Assembly (NCBI RefSeq): GCF_020171115.1
Contig: NC_058105.1
Span: 13,988,001 to 14,052,000 of the forward strand
Length of the DNA: 64,000 nucleotides
Direction: 5' to 3'
From: Neogale vison
Taxonomy: Eukaryota > Chordata > Mammalia > Carnivora > Mustelidae
Positions 52,570-62,522 of the stretch are shown piece after piece. Made by a program: the position numbers and the translations under genes. Every line of letters starts with the position of its first letter. The first letter of the stretch is position 1. The notes beneath the pieces were generated by a model, which saw only the letters and a list, made by a program, of their open reading frames with translations, had not been told where the DNA came from and ran no database searches.

Positions 52570-55398
52570 CATTCCTGGAAAAATATAAACTACCAAAATT
52601 GAACCAGGAAGAAATCGACAACCTGAATAGACCAATATCTAATAACGAGATTGAAGCAGTGATCAAAAATCTCCCAAAAAACAAGAGCCCAGGACCTGAC
52701 GGATTCCCTGGGGAATTCTACCAAACCTTCCAAGAAGAAATAACCCCTATTCTCCTGAAGCTGTTTCAAAAAATTGAAGCAGAAGGAAAACTTCCAGACT
52801 CTTTCTATGAAGCCAGCATTACCCTGATCCCCAAACCAGGCAAGGACCATACCAAAAAGGAGAATTTCAGACCAATATCACTGATGAATATGGATGCTAA
52901 GATTCTCAACAAGATCCTAGCCAACAGGATCCAACAACACATTAAAAAGACTATCCACCATGATCAGGTGGGATTCATCCCTGGGCTACAAGGATGGTTC
53001 AACATTCGTAAATCAATCAATGTGATACAACAAATTAATATGAGAAGAGAGAAGAACCACATGGTCCTCTCAATTGATGCAGAAAAAGCATTTGACAAAA
53101 TCCAACATCCGTTCCTGATTAAAACGCTTCAAAGTATAGGGATAGAGGGAACATTCCTGAACCTCATCAAATCTATCTATGAAAGACCCACAGCAAATAT
53201 CATCCTCAATGGGAAAAAGCTTGCAGCCTTCCCGTTGAGATCAGGAACAAGACAAGGATGCCCACTTTCACCACTCTTGTTCAACATAGTATTAGAAGTC
53301 CTAGCAACAGCAATCAGACAACAGAGAGAAATAAAAGGTATCCAAATTGGTAATGAAGAAGTCAAACTCTCTCTCTTCGCAGATGACATGATTCTTTATA
53401 TGGAAAACCCAAAAGACTCCACCCCCAAACTACTAGAACTCATACAGCAATTCAGCAGCGTGGCAGGATACAAAGTCAATGTGCAGAAATCAGTGGCTTT
53501 CTTATACACTAACAATGAAAATACAGAAAGGGAAATTAGAGAATCGATTCCATTTACTATAGCACCAAGAACCATAAGATACCTGGGAATAAACCTAACT
53601 AAAGAGGTAAAGGATCTATACTTGAGGAACTATAGAACACTCATGAAAGAAATTGAAGAAGACACAAAAAGATGGAAGACCATTCCATGCTCTTGGATCG
53701 GAAGAATAAACATCGTTAAAATGTCTATACTGCCTAGAGCAATCTATACTTTTAATGCCATTCCGATCAAAATTCCACCGGCATTCTTCAAAGAGCTGGA
53801 GCAAATAATCCTAAAATTTGTATGGAATCAGAAGAGACCCCGAATCGCTAAGGAAACGTTGAAAAACAAAAATAAAGCTGGCGGCATCACCTTACCTGAT
53901 TTCAAGCTTTATTACAAAGCTGTGATCACCAAGACAGCATGGTACTGGCATAAAAACAGACACATAGACCAGTGGAACAGAGTAGAGAGCCCTGATATGG
54001 ACCCTCAACTCTACGGTCAATTAATCTTCGACAAAACAGGAAAAAATATACAGTGGAAAAAAGACAGTCTCTTCAATAAATGGTGCTGGGAAAACTGGAC
54101 AGCTATATGTAGAAGAATGAAACTCGACCATTCTCTTACACCGTACACAAAGATCAACTCAAAATGGATAAAAGACCTCAACGTGAGACAGGAATCTATC
54201 AGAATCTTAGAGGAGAACATAGGCAGTAATCTCTTCGATATCAGCCACAGCAACTTCTTTCAAGATACGTCTCCAAAGGCAAAGGAAACAAAAGCGAAAA
54301 TAAACTTCTGGGACTTCATCAAAATCAAAAGCTTCTGCACAGCAAAGGAAACAGTCAAAAAAACAAAGAGGCAACCCACGGAATGGGAGAAGATATTTGC
54401 AAATGACAGTACAGACAAAAGGTTGATATCCAGGATCTATAATGAACTCCTCAAACTCAACCCACACGAAACAGACAAACACATCAAAAAATGGGCAGAA
54501 GATATGAACAGACACTTCTCCAATCAAGAAATACAAATGGCTATCAGACACATGAAAAAATGCTCATCATCATTAGCCCTCAGGGAGATTCAAATTAAAA
54601 CCACATTGAGATATCACCTTACACCAGTTAGAATGGCCAAAATTAACAAAACAGGAAACAACATGTGTTGGAGAGGATGTGGAGAAAGGGGAACCCTCTT
54701 CCACTGTTGGTGGGAATGCAAGTTGGTGCAGCCTCTTTGGAGAACAGTGTGGAGATTCCTCAAGAAATTAAAAATAGAGCTTCCCTACGACCCTGCAATT
54801 GCACTCCTGGGTATTTACCCCAAAGATACAGATGTCGTGAAAAGAAGGGCCATCTGTACCCCAATGTTTATAGCAGCAATGGCCACAGTCGCCAAACTAT
54901 GGAAAGAACCAAGATGCCCTTCAACGGATGAATGGATAAGGAAGATGTGGTCCATATACACTATGGAGTATTATGCCTCCATCAGAAAGGACGAATATCC
55001 AACTTTTGTAGCAACATGGACGGGACTGGAAGAGATTATGCTGAGTGAAATCAGTCAAGCAGAGAGAGTCAATTATCATATGGTTTCACTCATTTGTGGA
55101 GCATAACCAATAGCATGGAGGACAAGGGGCGTTAGAGAGGAGTAGGGAATTTGGGTAAATTGGAAGGGGAGGTGAACCATGAGAGACTATGGACTCTGAA
55201 AAACAGTTTGAGGGGTTTGAAGTGGCGGGGGGGGTGGGCGGTTGGGGTACCAGGTGGTGGGTATTATAGAGGGCACGGCTTGCATGGAGCACTGGGTGTG
55301 GTGAAAAAATAATGAATACTGTTTTTCTGAAAATAAATAAATTGGGAAAAAAAAAAAAAAGAAAATCAAAAAAAAAAAAAAACAAAACAAAAAAAAAA
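52570..55398 (+). mobile_element. Young 5'-truncated L1 insertion (2.8 kb)
   Basis: The insertion is bounded by AGAATTCGTAGA at 52558-52569 and 55399-55410, an exact 12-bp TSD. It begins inside ORF2, keeps an unbroken frame to the normal stop, then a 3'UTR with a G-rich tract (55212-55248) and a long A-rich tail (from about 55340) broken by G and C. Its ends and tail are typical of target-primed reverse transcription with 5' truncation. It closely resembles the L1 at 24.5 kb, but that copy has a nonsense mutation, so this one is younger or less decayed. Confidence 0.97.
52572..55106 (+). pseudogene. L1 ORF2 fragment, open, lacking the endonuclease
   Basis: The frame is open for 844 codons from the insertion point to TAA at 55104. 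There is no proper start: the frame's apparent first codon at 52599 is TTG, and in-frame FLEKYKLPK precedes it. Full L1 ORF2p is about 1,275-1,280 residues, so roughly the first 430, with the APE-type endonuclease, are missing. Counting from 52599, the reverse transcriptase has PDGF at 33-36, the first catalytic aspartate in SIDAEKAFD (residue 160), GTRQGCPLSP near 223, and FADD at 260-263. The C-terminal cysteine motif is C690-x3-C694-x7-H702-x4-C707. All visible catalytic residues are present, but no L1 promoter or 5'UTR is attached, so autonomous retrotransposition is not expected. Confidence 0.95.
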
Positions 55399-55439
55399 AG
55401 AATTCGTAGAGCTGTTGTGTGTACAGTATCTGACCCACT

Positions 55440-55865
55440 GGGGTGGTTACTGTTATTAAGTTGGGGGTCAGAATTTCCACAGTTGAAAAGAAAAAGGAAG
55501 AACCAAATCCAAGAGGCCTGATCTTCACTCTTGTCCTGAACTGTGGCAGTGTAAAGATGCCAGCGCAGCTATGACTTTCCTGTTGGGAGCTCTTCCAGGA
55601 TGGCTTAAGCTAGAAGTCTCTACAGTAATCACAAATGTCCCCCCAACCTCTTGGTTCACTTAGAGTTGCCCGGCATTCCCAGCAGAATGGCTGACTCCTC
55701 TCGTACACGTCCCCAGCCATCCAAGGCTTCTCACACCAAAATCACACGTAAGATGGCCACAACAATGCTTACCCTGTGGTCCCACCAGTCATGGTGATGG
55801 TGGTGACATGAGTCACCTCCTGAGGCTTTGCACCAGAGAACCCACTCACTTCTGGGGGTTGTGGT
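55440..55865. other. Single-copy block
   Basis: No gene or named repeat. A (GGT/GTG)-rich stretch at 55790-55805 is the only oddity. Confidence 0.4.
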
Positions 55866-55869
55866 TGAG

Positions 55870-56475
55870 TCCATAAACATTAGTAGAGCCCCTACTGTGT
55901 GTAAGACTTTGTACATGGCTCAAAGTAGGGTCTCAGATATTTGCTGATGGACTGACTGGTTGGAGGGATCGCCACGGTTAGTAAAACATTCTCTCTCTTC
56001 AAGGTACTGGCATCCAGTGGGGAAGGCCGATTCATACAAAGCTAGGTTGCACTCCAAGTGACTTGTGATAAAGGTTATGTAAAAAGTATAAAAAGTGGAA
56101 CTGGGACTAATTCCAACTGGAGGAAACTGGGAAAGTCGTTAGGAGAAGGAAGCATTTGATGTGGACCTTTGGGCTAAGTGAGATTTTGGCAGTCAAAGTT
56201 AAGGTCATTTGTCACAGAGAACAGAGTAACCCACAAGGCAGCAAGATAAGAGCAGATCTTCTTATTGGCAAATGACAATTAGTGGAGTGAGTGTGTGTGG
56301 GTGTGTGTGTGCACGTGTGCGCGTGTGCGTGCATATGATGAGGTCAGATCCTGGAGAGCCAGGATGGCCATGCAAATAATTTTCATCTTCCCTTCTGTAG
56401 GTGATGGGAATCTGGGGAAGACTCTGAGGAAGGGAATGGTGAAATTAACTAGCTGTTTTGAGTTTTATTACTAAA
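55870..56475 (-). mobile_element. L2 LINE, antisense
   Basis: GAGCCCCTACTGTGTGTAAGAC, then AGGTCAGATCCTGGAGAGCCAGGATGGCCATG shortened to its key words, and GGGAATGGTGAAATTAAC follow antisense L2 3' order. It contains a GT-rich tract. Confidence 0.6.
56288..56336 (+). repeat. GT/GC-rich alternating tract
   Basis: Alternating purine-pyrimidine (GTGTGCACGTGTGCGCGTGTGCG at its core) of the type that can form Z-DNA. Confidence 0.85.
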
Positions 56476-56479
56476 TAAT

Positions 56480-57205
56480 GATGCTTTAAAATTACCCAGA
56501 CACAAGTTTTCCACCATCACTAAGGCTGAGGTTAGAAGAAAAATTAGAAAGCCACCGAAGCTTGTTCAGATGAATAAACTGATAAGAACAACGTCCAGGA
56601 GAAAGTAATTGACAACTTCCGGGAGACAGGCTCCCAGGCTGATGACTAACAGCTCTTTGCGACACCAACATTAATCCTGCTGTTGTTGTTGTTGTTTTAA
56701 TTTTGTGTGACACCAGCTGTTAGTGTCGGGATCAATACTGGCAGCAGCAGAGGTCACTTCTGGCAAATAACCACCGAACAGTGAGACACTTTTATCCAGA
56801 CTGAGTTTGAAAGAACGGACTGCTCTCTGGAACCCAGGGGAGGAAATGCCTTGCAGACAAAGATAATGTTGGTATGGATTTCATAAAACATATTTTCTGC
56901 CACATGTTACTAGGACTCAATGTTTAAAAAAGGGCTCTAGGGTCAAATAAGCTTGAAAAGTGATCATGCAAGAAAAGTTATACTAGTTTCCTTGCCTCAG
57001 GAATTCTCAAAGCCGTCCCTGGGCTGCTGTGCATTGTGAGCCATCAAAAAGGACCCAGGATACACAGCGTTTTCCACACTTATTTGGCCTTCTGGATCAG
57101 TACATGGGATGACGGATCTTTGGAACTCGTGTTGGGTAATGTTGCAGAGAACAGAGTTAGATTCAAAACAGCATTTTGGACTCAGATCTTACAGATCACT
57201 GATGT
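56480..57205. other. Single-copy block
   Basis: No repeat family recognised apart from a TTG run at 56684-56697. No coding frame. It could hold conserved non-coding sequence, but I cannot tell without a comparison. Confidence 0.35.
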
Positions 57206-57212
57206 TGGTGTT

Positions 57213-57568
57213 TGCTATAGAATGAATGTTTGTGTCCCCCCCAAATACTTATGTAGAAAGCAAATCCTCAGTGGGAGTGTATGTGGAGGTGGACAATTGG
57301 AAGGTGATTAGGTGATGAGGGTAGAGTCCTCATGGATGCGATTAGAGTCCTTACAAAAGAGACCCCAGAGAGCTGCCTTCTGTCGTGTGAGAACACAGGG
57401 ACAAAACAGCCATTAATGAACCAGAAAGTGGGCTCTCACCAGACTCCAAATTAGCCAGTGCCTTAATTTTGGACTTCCCAGTCTCTGGAGCTATAAGACA
57501 TCCACTGCTGTTTTAACTCCCCTACCCCCAGTCTATGGTCTTTTGTCACAGCTACCTGAACTAAGACA
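57213..57568 (+). mobile_element. MLT1-type MaLR solo LTR with perfect 5-bp TSD
   Basis: It starts TGCTATAGAATGAATGTTTG and ends CTGAACTAAGACA. It contains CTCATGGATGCGATTAGAGTCC, GACCCCAGAGAGCTG and GTGAGAACACAGGGAC in MLT1 order. GTGTT is duplicated at 57208-57212 and 57569-57573. Confidence 0.92.
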
Positions 57569-57748
57569 GTGTTCTGATATAGGGCACTTCTTATCTACCC
57601 GGCTGCTCTCTGCTTCCTGGCACAATACCCATCCTTCAGAACAACTCTTCTGTACTCACTTCAGGGTATATGTTTTACAGGAAATTTTCATCCATGGTTT
57701 TCCCAGGCATACAACACATTGTCTTCCCCAATACCCCACTTCTTAAAT

Positions 57749-57926
57749 CGTTTTTTAAAGATTTATTTGTTTGAGAGAGAGAGAGAGAGCATCAGAGGGC
57801 AGGTCAGAGGGAGAAGCAGACTCCGCATGGAGCTGGGAGCCTGATTCAGGACTCGATCCCACAACTCCGGGATCATGACCCAAGCCAAAGGCAGTCGCTT
57901 AACCAACTGAGCCACCCAGGCGCCCC
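57749..57926 (-). mobile_element. Carnivore SINE
   Basis: An antisense CAN SINE. ATACCCCACTTCTTAAAT (57731-57748) and TACCACACTTCTTTAAAT (57927-57944) are its TSD with small changes. Confidence 0.93.
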
Positions 57927-57944
57927 TACCACACTTCTTTAAAT

Positions 57945-58185
57945 AAAAACATATTTATTTATTTGAGAGAGAGCGTTAGAGAGAACCTGAGAGGGGAGGG
58001 GCAGAGGGAGAGGGAGGAGCAGACTCCTCGCTGAGCAGAGAGTGGGATGGGGTGCTTGACAGTGGGGGGCAGGGGGCTCAATGGGGGGGTCATTGGGGAG
58101 GCATCCCTGGGTGGGCACCAGATCCCAGGACCCCAGTACCTGAGACGAAGGCAGACACTTAACTGACTGAGCCACCCAGGTGCCC
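57945..58185 (-). mobile_element. Carnivore SINE with extra G-rich segment
   Basis: A second antisense CAN SINE directly next to the first. At about 241 bases it is longer than its relatives because of a G-rich interval (58060-58115) between the CT-rich and B-box parts. AACACCCTGCTTCT after it may be an eroded third copy of the target sequence. Confidence 0.85.
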
Positions 58186-58689
58186 CTAACACCCTGCTTC
58201 TAACCCTCATCTGATCTGCTGCAATGGTCTCCAACAGGTTCTTAGGCGTGTGTTATCTCCTCTTTCCAATTCATCCTACGGGATTCCGGCAGCACCAGTC
58301 TGATGATGTTGCTGCTCTGCTCAGAGTTACAACAGCTTTCTTGTCCTTACTTTTAAAAACTTCTTCTCTATGGCATTCAAAGCCATACAACTCAGGCCCC
58401 TATCTATCTTGCCAGCTTTCCCTTGAGTCCCTCATTCCCTTGCATTGTGGCCACGCTGGAATCAAACCGGTCTACTTGTGATTCCCTCCTAATCTCCACT
58501 CTTTGGACCATATTGCCTCTGCTATTGCACTAAATCTGTTCTTTTCCCAGGAAAACCCAGCTGAAACACTTCCTCCTCCACAAAAGCCTCCTCTGGTTAT
58601 GCCCCAGGAAAGGGATTACTCCCTCACTGGATCCAAAGCACACTATATTACTAAGAAAACATTTATACTTTACACCCTACTCTTATTTG

Positions 58690-58860
58690 TATGTGTATGC
58701 AGACCCTAGCCTTGCTACTTCCTAGCTGTGTGAGACTGAGCAAATCACTTGACCTCTTTTAGCCTCAACTTCTCATTTGAAAAATGGGACAATGAGCATT
58801 TACCAACAGGGTTGTTGTGAAGACTGAAGTAAGACATTAAGCTGGTTAGCTTAATCAATG
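58690..58860 (+). mobile_element. MIR SINE
   Basis: CCTTGCTACTTCCTAGCTGTG, GAGCAAATCACTTGACCTC and AGGGTTGTTGTGAAGACTGAAG follow the MIR core. Confidence 0.8.
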
Positions 58861-58894
58861 CCACTTTCCCACTTTATGTCACAAGTTTATATTG

Positions 58895-58995
58895 AAAGCT
58901 CTTTGAGGAGAGTAATGAGTCTGATTCTATGCATCTCAGGCACCTAGCCCAACGCCTGGCCCTGGAAGGTACTTGTGTTTTTAAGTGAATTGGAC
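58895..58995 (+). mobile_element. L2 3' end
   Basis: GCTCTTTGAGGAGAGTAATG, CTCAGGCACCTAGCCCAACGCC and GGCCCTGGAAGGTACTTGTG follow the L2 3' terminus. Confidence 0.65.
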
Positions 58996-59699
58996 GCAAT
59001 TGGCCTTGCTTCCTCTGCTCTGCCACACTGCGCCATAGTAAAGGCAGCGTTTACCTTATCAGATTAAGTGCACAGTTCAGCCCGTAGCCTTGCCAGGCTA
59101 AGCACACAGTTCTTCTAACTATCTACCTTCTACCTACCTGCCCTTTAGTTTCAAGCACAACTGCTTGGAAGCTCAAGAATCAAGTCAGTTCTAATTTGAA
59201 AAAAATGACTCAGAAAAGGAAGAAAAACAACTCATTAAGACAAAAATCAAGTCTCCCTACAGTACAAAGTGTCAATCCTGAGTCACATCAAAATTAATCA
59301 AAATGTCTTCTTTTATATTCTGCTATCTACGTATTTTCTCCCTTTACTGTCACTGATTTATTTTCAAAGAGCAAATATTATTCCCTTTGATAAATTGATC
59401 AAGACTGCCACCTATTCACTATTTGGCTGAAATGCCACACATGTTGCAGTCTTTCCAAACCCAATAAAATCTAGTAAGTTCCTCCCAAAGAGCTGCCATT
59501 CACCTCAGTGGGTCCAGTAAGCTTGTCTAGGGATAGGCATGGGGGTGGGATCCAAGTCAGAGACCATCTCTTCTCACAGACAGGAAAATGGAATCCCATT
59601 CTTGCTGCGATACACATAGAGAGGTGTTTAAAGTCATCAAGTCATCATTTACTCATAAACCCGAATACTGAAAACATCTCCGTTGGTTATTTTCTAGTT
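58996..59699. other. Single-copy block
   Basis: No repeat or coding frame recognised. It includes a pair of AP-1 motifs at 59206 and 59279. Confidence 0.4.
59206..59285. promoter_or_regulatory. Pair of consensus AP-1 sites
   Basis: TGACTCA (59206-59212) and TGAGTCA (59279-59285) lie 66 bases apart in sequence that I cannot assign to a repeat. Jun/Fos or Maf-type factors bind such sites. Two perfect consensus sites this close are uncommon but no direct evidence of function is visible. Confidence 0.3.
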
Positions 59700-59884
59700 A
59701 GGGTTGCCAGATAAAATGCACGATGCCAAATGAAATTTGATGATCAGAGACCATCATTTTAAATACATAAGTACGTACCAAATATTGCATGGGACATACT
59801 TAGACTGAGTGGTTTCCGATACTTATCTGAAGTTCAAACTTAATTGCATACCATGTATGTTTTTATGCCAAATCTGGCAACCCT
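59700..59884. mobile_element. Palindromic non-autonomous DNA-transposon-like element
   Basis: AGGGTTGCCAGAT (59700-59712) is the exact reverse complement of ATCTGGCAACCCT (59872-59884). The two halves stay partly complementary towards the centre near 59785-59800 (GCATGGGACATAC against the AAGTACGTACCAAATATTGC side). It resembles an old palindromic mammalian element whose name I do not recall firmly. Confidence 0.8.
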
Positions 59885-61240
59885 TCTCGTGTTCTCATGT
59901 GCCCCCTTCCTCATCTACCCTCTCCCCTTCAGACAGAGAGCTCTGTGTCCTGGGAAGCGGGTCACAGATGGTCAAATACGGGCTCCCTTTGCTCTCTGGC
60001 TTTCATTTGAGTTTCACCAAGGGACGTACCAGAATGTTCTTTAAGGGTGGAAGGAGACAGAAGTCAGCTACTTACCCCAACCTCCCACACTTCTGGCAAT
60101 GACTACATTCATCACTGGCCGTAAATTTTGCCTGGTAGCCTCTATCCCAAGGCTCCAAGTTCTCCCCAGGTTCTCGGAATTCTGTTCCTTCCACTTGTCC
60201 CTTTAGGCTTGGGGCTGGAAGGACTTCCCACAGCTACAGATTCCTGGTGCTTCAGTGTCCTGTGCTGTTTCCTGAAGCCCGCCCAGCACTCAGAACTAGT
60301 CTCTTCGATAAGTGGTTTTCAACTAAGCTCTCCAAGTGTCTCGTTTCCCGACTGACAGTCTTCACGTGGCCCAGACAAGTACACACAACATGAACGTAGG
60401 CATGGCTTTGGATCCACCCAGTTAAGGAACCCAGAGACCCAAACCAGATTATTTTTAAGTGTAATAAATTCACACCTTGACTTCAGGAAAAACTTAATCT
60501 AAGAATAATCCTGCCACCGAGCAATGTCAATGGTAACAAGAGCCCCACGATCCTTAGTCACTCACATCCCAGGATCAATGACATTCAGGGGTCCCAGTGG
60601 CGGCTGGTGCCTTGGCGGCTGCCAGCTGTTCCACTCTGCTGGAGAAGTAAGGTGCTTCCAAGCCTGTCCAGGCACAGTAACTTCTAGAAGTTTGCAGGTC
60701 TCTCTGACATTCTGGGCATCATCAGGAAGAAACCTACGGAGCTCCTAATCCCGACAGAGGCAAATCCTTTCTGCAGAGGATGGCATCTTTGTATAGAAGA
60801 CCAAGTCTACTCACAGTCTCAGTCACGGGTCGCTCTCACTAGTTTTCACCTGGCCACCTCGGCACTATCTTAAAGATGGGTAAGGGGTGTCCTGTAGAGG
60901 CTGGCGGCCATCTGCACAAGGAAGAGCAACACAAAAGAAGCATCAGTGTTTACACGAAATGGCCCTTGAGGTGAGTTTTAGAAGCTGAGTAGAGGTTCAC
61001 ATGACAGACTGTCTGGGTAGAGGCTACAAAGTGACGGAGCTGAGGCCTGTAGGCACCCAGCAGCCAAGGGAGCCGTGGGAACCGTAAATATCACTGTATG
61101 TCTAGGGAAAGTTGGATTAGAGGGAGGGTGTGAACTGGGAGGCAGGCTGAAGGCCCGATCCTGGAGGTCCTTGTGTGCCGTACTAAAGACTGAATTTGAA
61201 AGCAGTAATGACAATGATGACGATGACGATGGTGATAGGA
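59885..61240. other. Single-copy block
   Basis: No repeats recognised apart from a short (GATGAC)-like run at 61208-61235. Frames are short and conflicting on both strands. Confidence 0.4.
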
Positions 61241-61466
61241 AACATTCACAGGATTCTTAACATGTACCAGGCACTGTTCTAAGTGTTTTGCATACAGTAA
61301 CCTCAAACTAACCCCATGCGGTAAGTAATACTTTGATCCTCGGGTTACAGATGAAAATACCAAGACACAGAGAGGTTAGGTAACATGTGCAAGTTCACAC
61401 AGCTGGGATTCAAATAAGCGAAACCTGGCTGCAAGATTAATATTCTTGACCATGATGCTCCTAATA
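61241..61466 (-). mobile_element. MIR SINE, antisense, near full length
   Basis: CATGTACCAGGCACTGTTCTAAG, TTACAGATGAAAATACCAAG, GAGAGGTTAGGTAACATGTGC and CACACAGCTGGGATTCAAAT follow the reversed MIR. Confidence 0.85.
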
Positions 61467-61469
61467 CAT

Positions 61470-61560
61470 TCCAGGCATTGAGGACACAAAAGCAAGGAAG
61501 ACAAGATCTTTGCCCTCAAAGACCACTAAATCTAGGGGGAAACAGACGCAGAAACATGTC
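61470..61560 (-). mobile_element. L2 3' fragment, antisense
   Basis: CCAGGCATTGAGGACACAAAAG and CTTTGCCCTCAAAGACCAC are antisense L2 3' text. Confidence 0.5.
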
Positions 61561-62260
61561 TTAACAGCTCAAAGTGATTGCAGAACCCTTGCCTTGCTTT
61601 ACATTTTCTCCCACTTTAAGCCAGTCCCTTTCCAGTCGCCACAAAGCCTGTTGACAGTTCTCCTATTTACAGTCTGGTGCCTGCCCCTGGGAACGGAAGA
61701 ATTTGCATCTGCTCTCTGGGGCGCCTGGCTGACAGGTCCTCTTCGTGTGCTCTGGCTCCTGGGCATTACTGGCTCTTTCTGTTCCAGACCCTACCCGGTC
61801 CCTCAGAAGCCCAACCTGGCCTAGAAGCACCGGCTGGCCAGCGAGCCTCATACCCTGTGAGAAAGAGATTTGGACATTTTTTGTGAACTACTAATTCCAC
61901 AGGAACTCTTGTCACCATAGCAACAAAAATAAGCTGACAGCTGCCTTCTAATCCCTGAGTCTGGTGACCATGGAAGTGACAGAGAAAAACACAGACCTCT
62001 GGGGCAGGCACCGACCTTCTTTCCTCGGTTGGATGAGGAGGGGTAAAGCTGTTCACCCATGCTTCGGAGAGCTCAAGGATCCTTAGCTCTGCCCCCCTTG
62101 TTTTCCTCTAGAAAGAAAACCAGGGACAACATAAACTTCCTCTACTGTTTTAAGTGGCCTCGGTTCCTCTGAGCACCTGGGAAGCATGTTTTAGTGGTAG
62201 TGGTGGGACTGGAAAGGAAGTCAGGGATGCCTTACTTCGTAAGTCAGAAAAAGACACGGC
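61561..62260. other. Single-copy block
   Basis: Frames of 62 to 104 codons overlap on both strands without domains. No repeats named. Confidence 0.4.
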
Positions 62261-62262
62261 TT

Positions 62263-62522
62263 GAAAAAGAATAATAGCAAAGAATTGCTCACTACCTGCC
62301 AAGCACTGTGCTAAGCACACATACATTATCGGACTCACTGAACCCCCACAAAAATTCTGCAAGGTGGATATTATGATTATCCTCACTTTCCATATGCAGA
62401 AAGTGACGATCAGAGAGGTTAGGTAATATACCCAAGATACCACAGCTAATAAACACCAGAGCAGGGTTTCAAACCCCTCTCTGGCCAACTCCGAAGCCCG
62501 ATTTCTTTACCTCTCATTCTAG
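62263..62522 (-). mobile_element. MIR SINE, antisense
   Basis: CTACCTGCCAAGCACTGTGC, TTCTGCAAGGTGGATATTATG, GAGAGGTTAGGTAATATACCC and CCAGAGCAGGGTTTCAAACC follow the reversed MIR in order. Confidence 0.85.

Larger units (their letters stand above)
57574..58690 (+). mobile_element. L2 ORF2/3' region split by two SINEs
   Basis: 58200-58640 reads in sense L2 order (CTGCTGCAATGGTCTCCAACAG, GGCATTCAAAGCCATACAAC, CACTTCCTCCTCCACAAAAGCC). 57590-57740 is probably the same LINE. Frames are broken. Confidence 0.55.
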
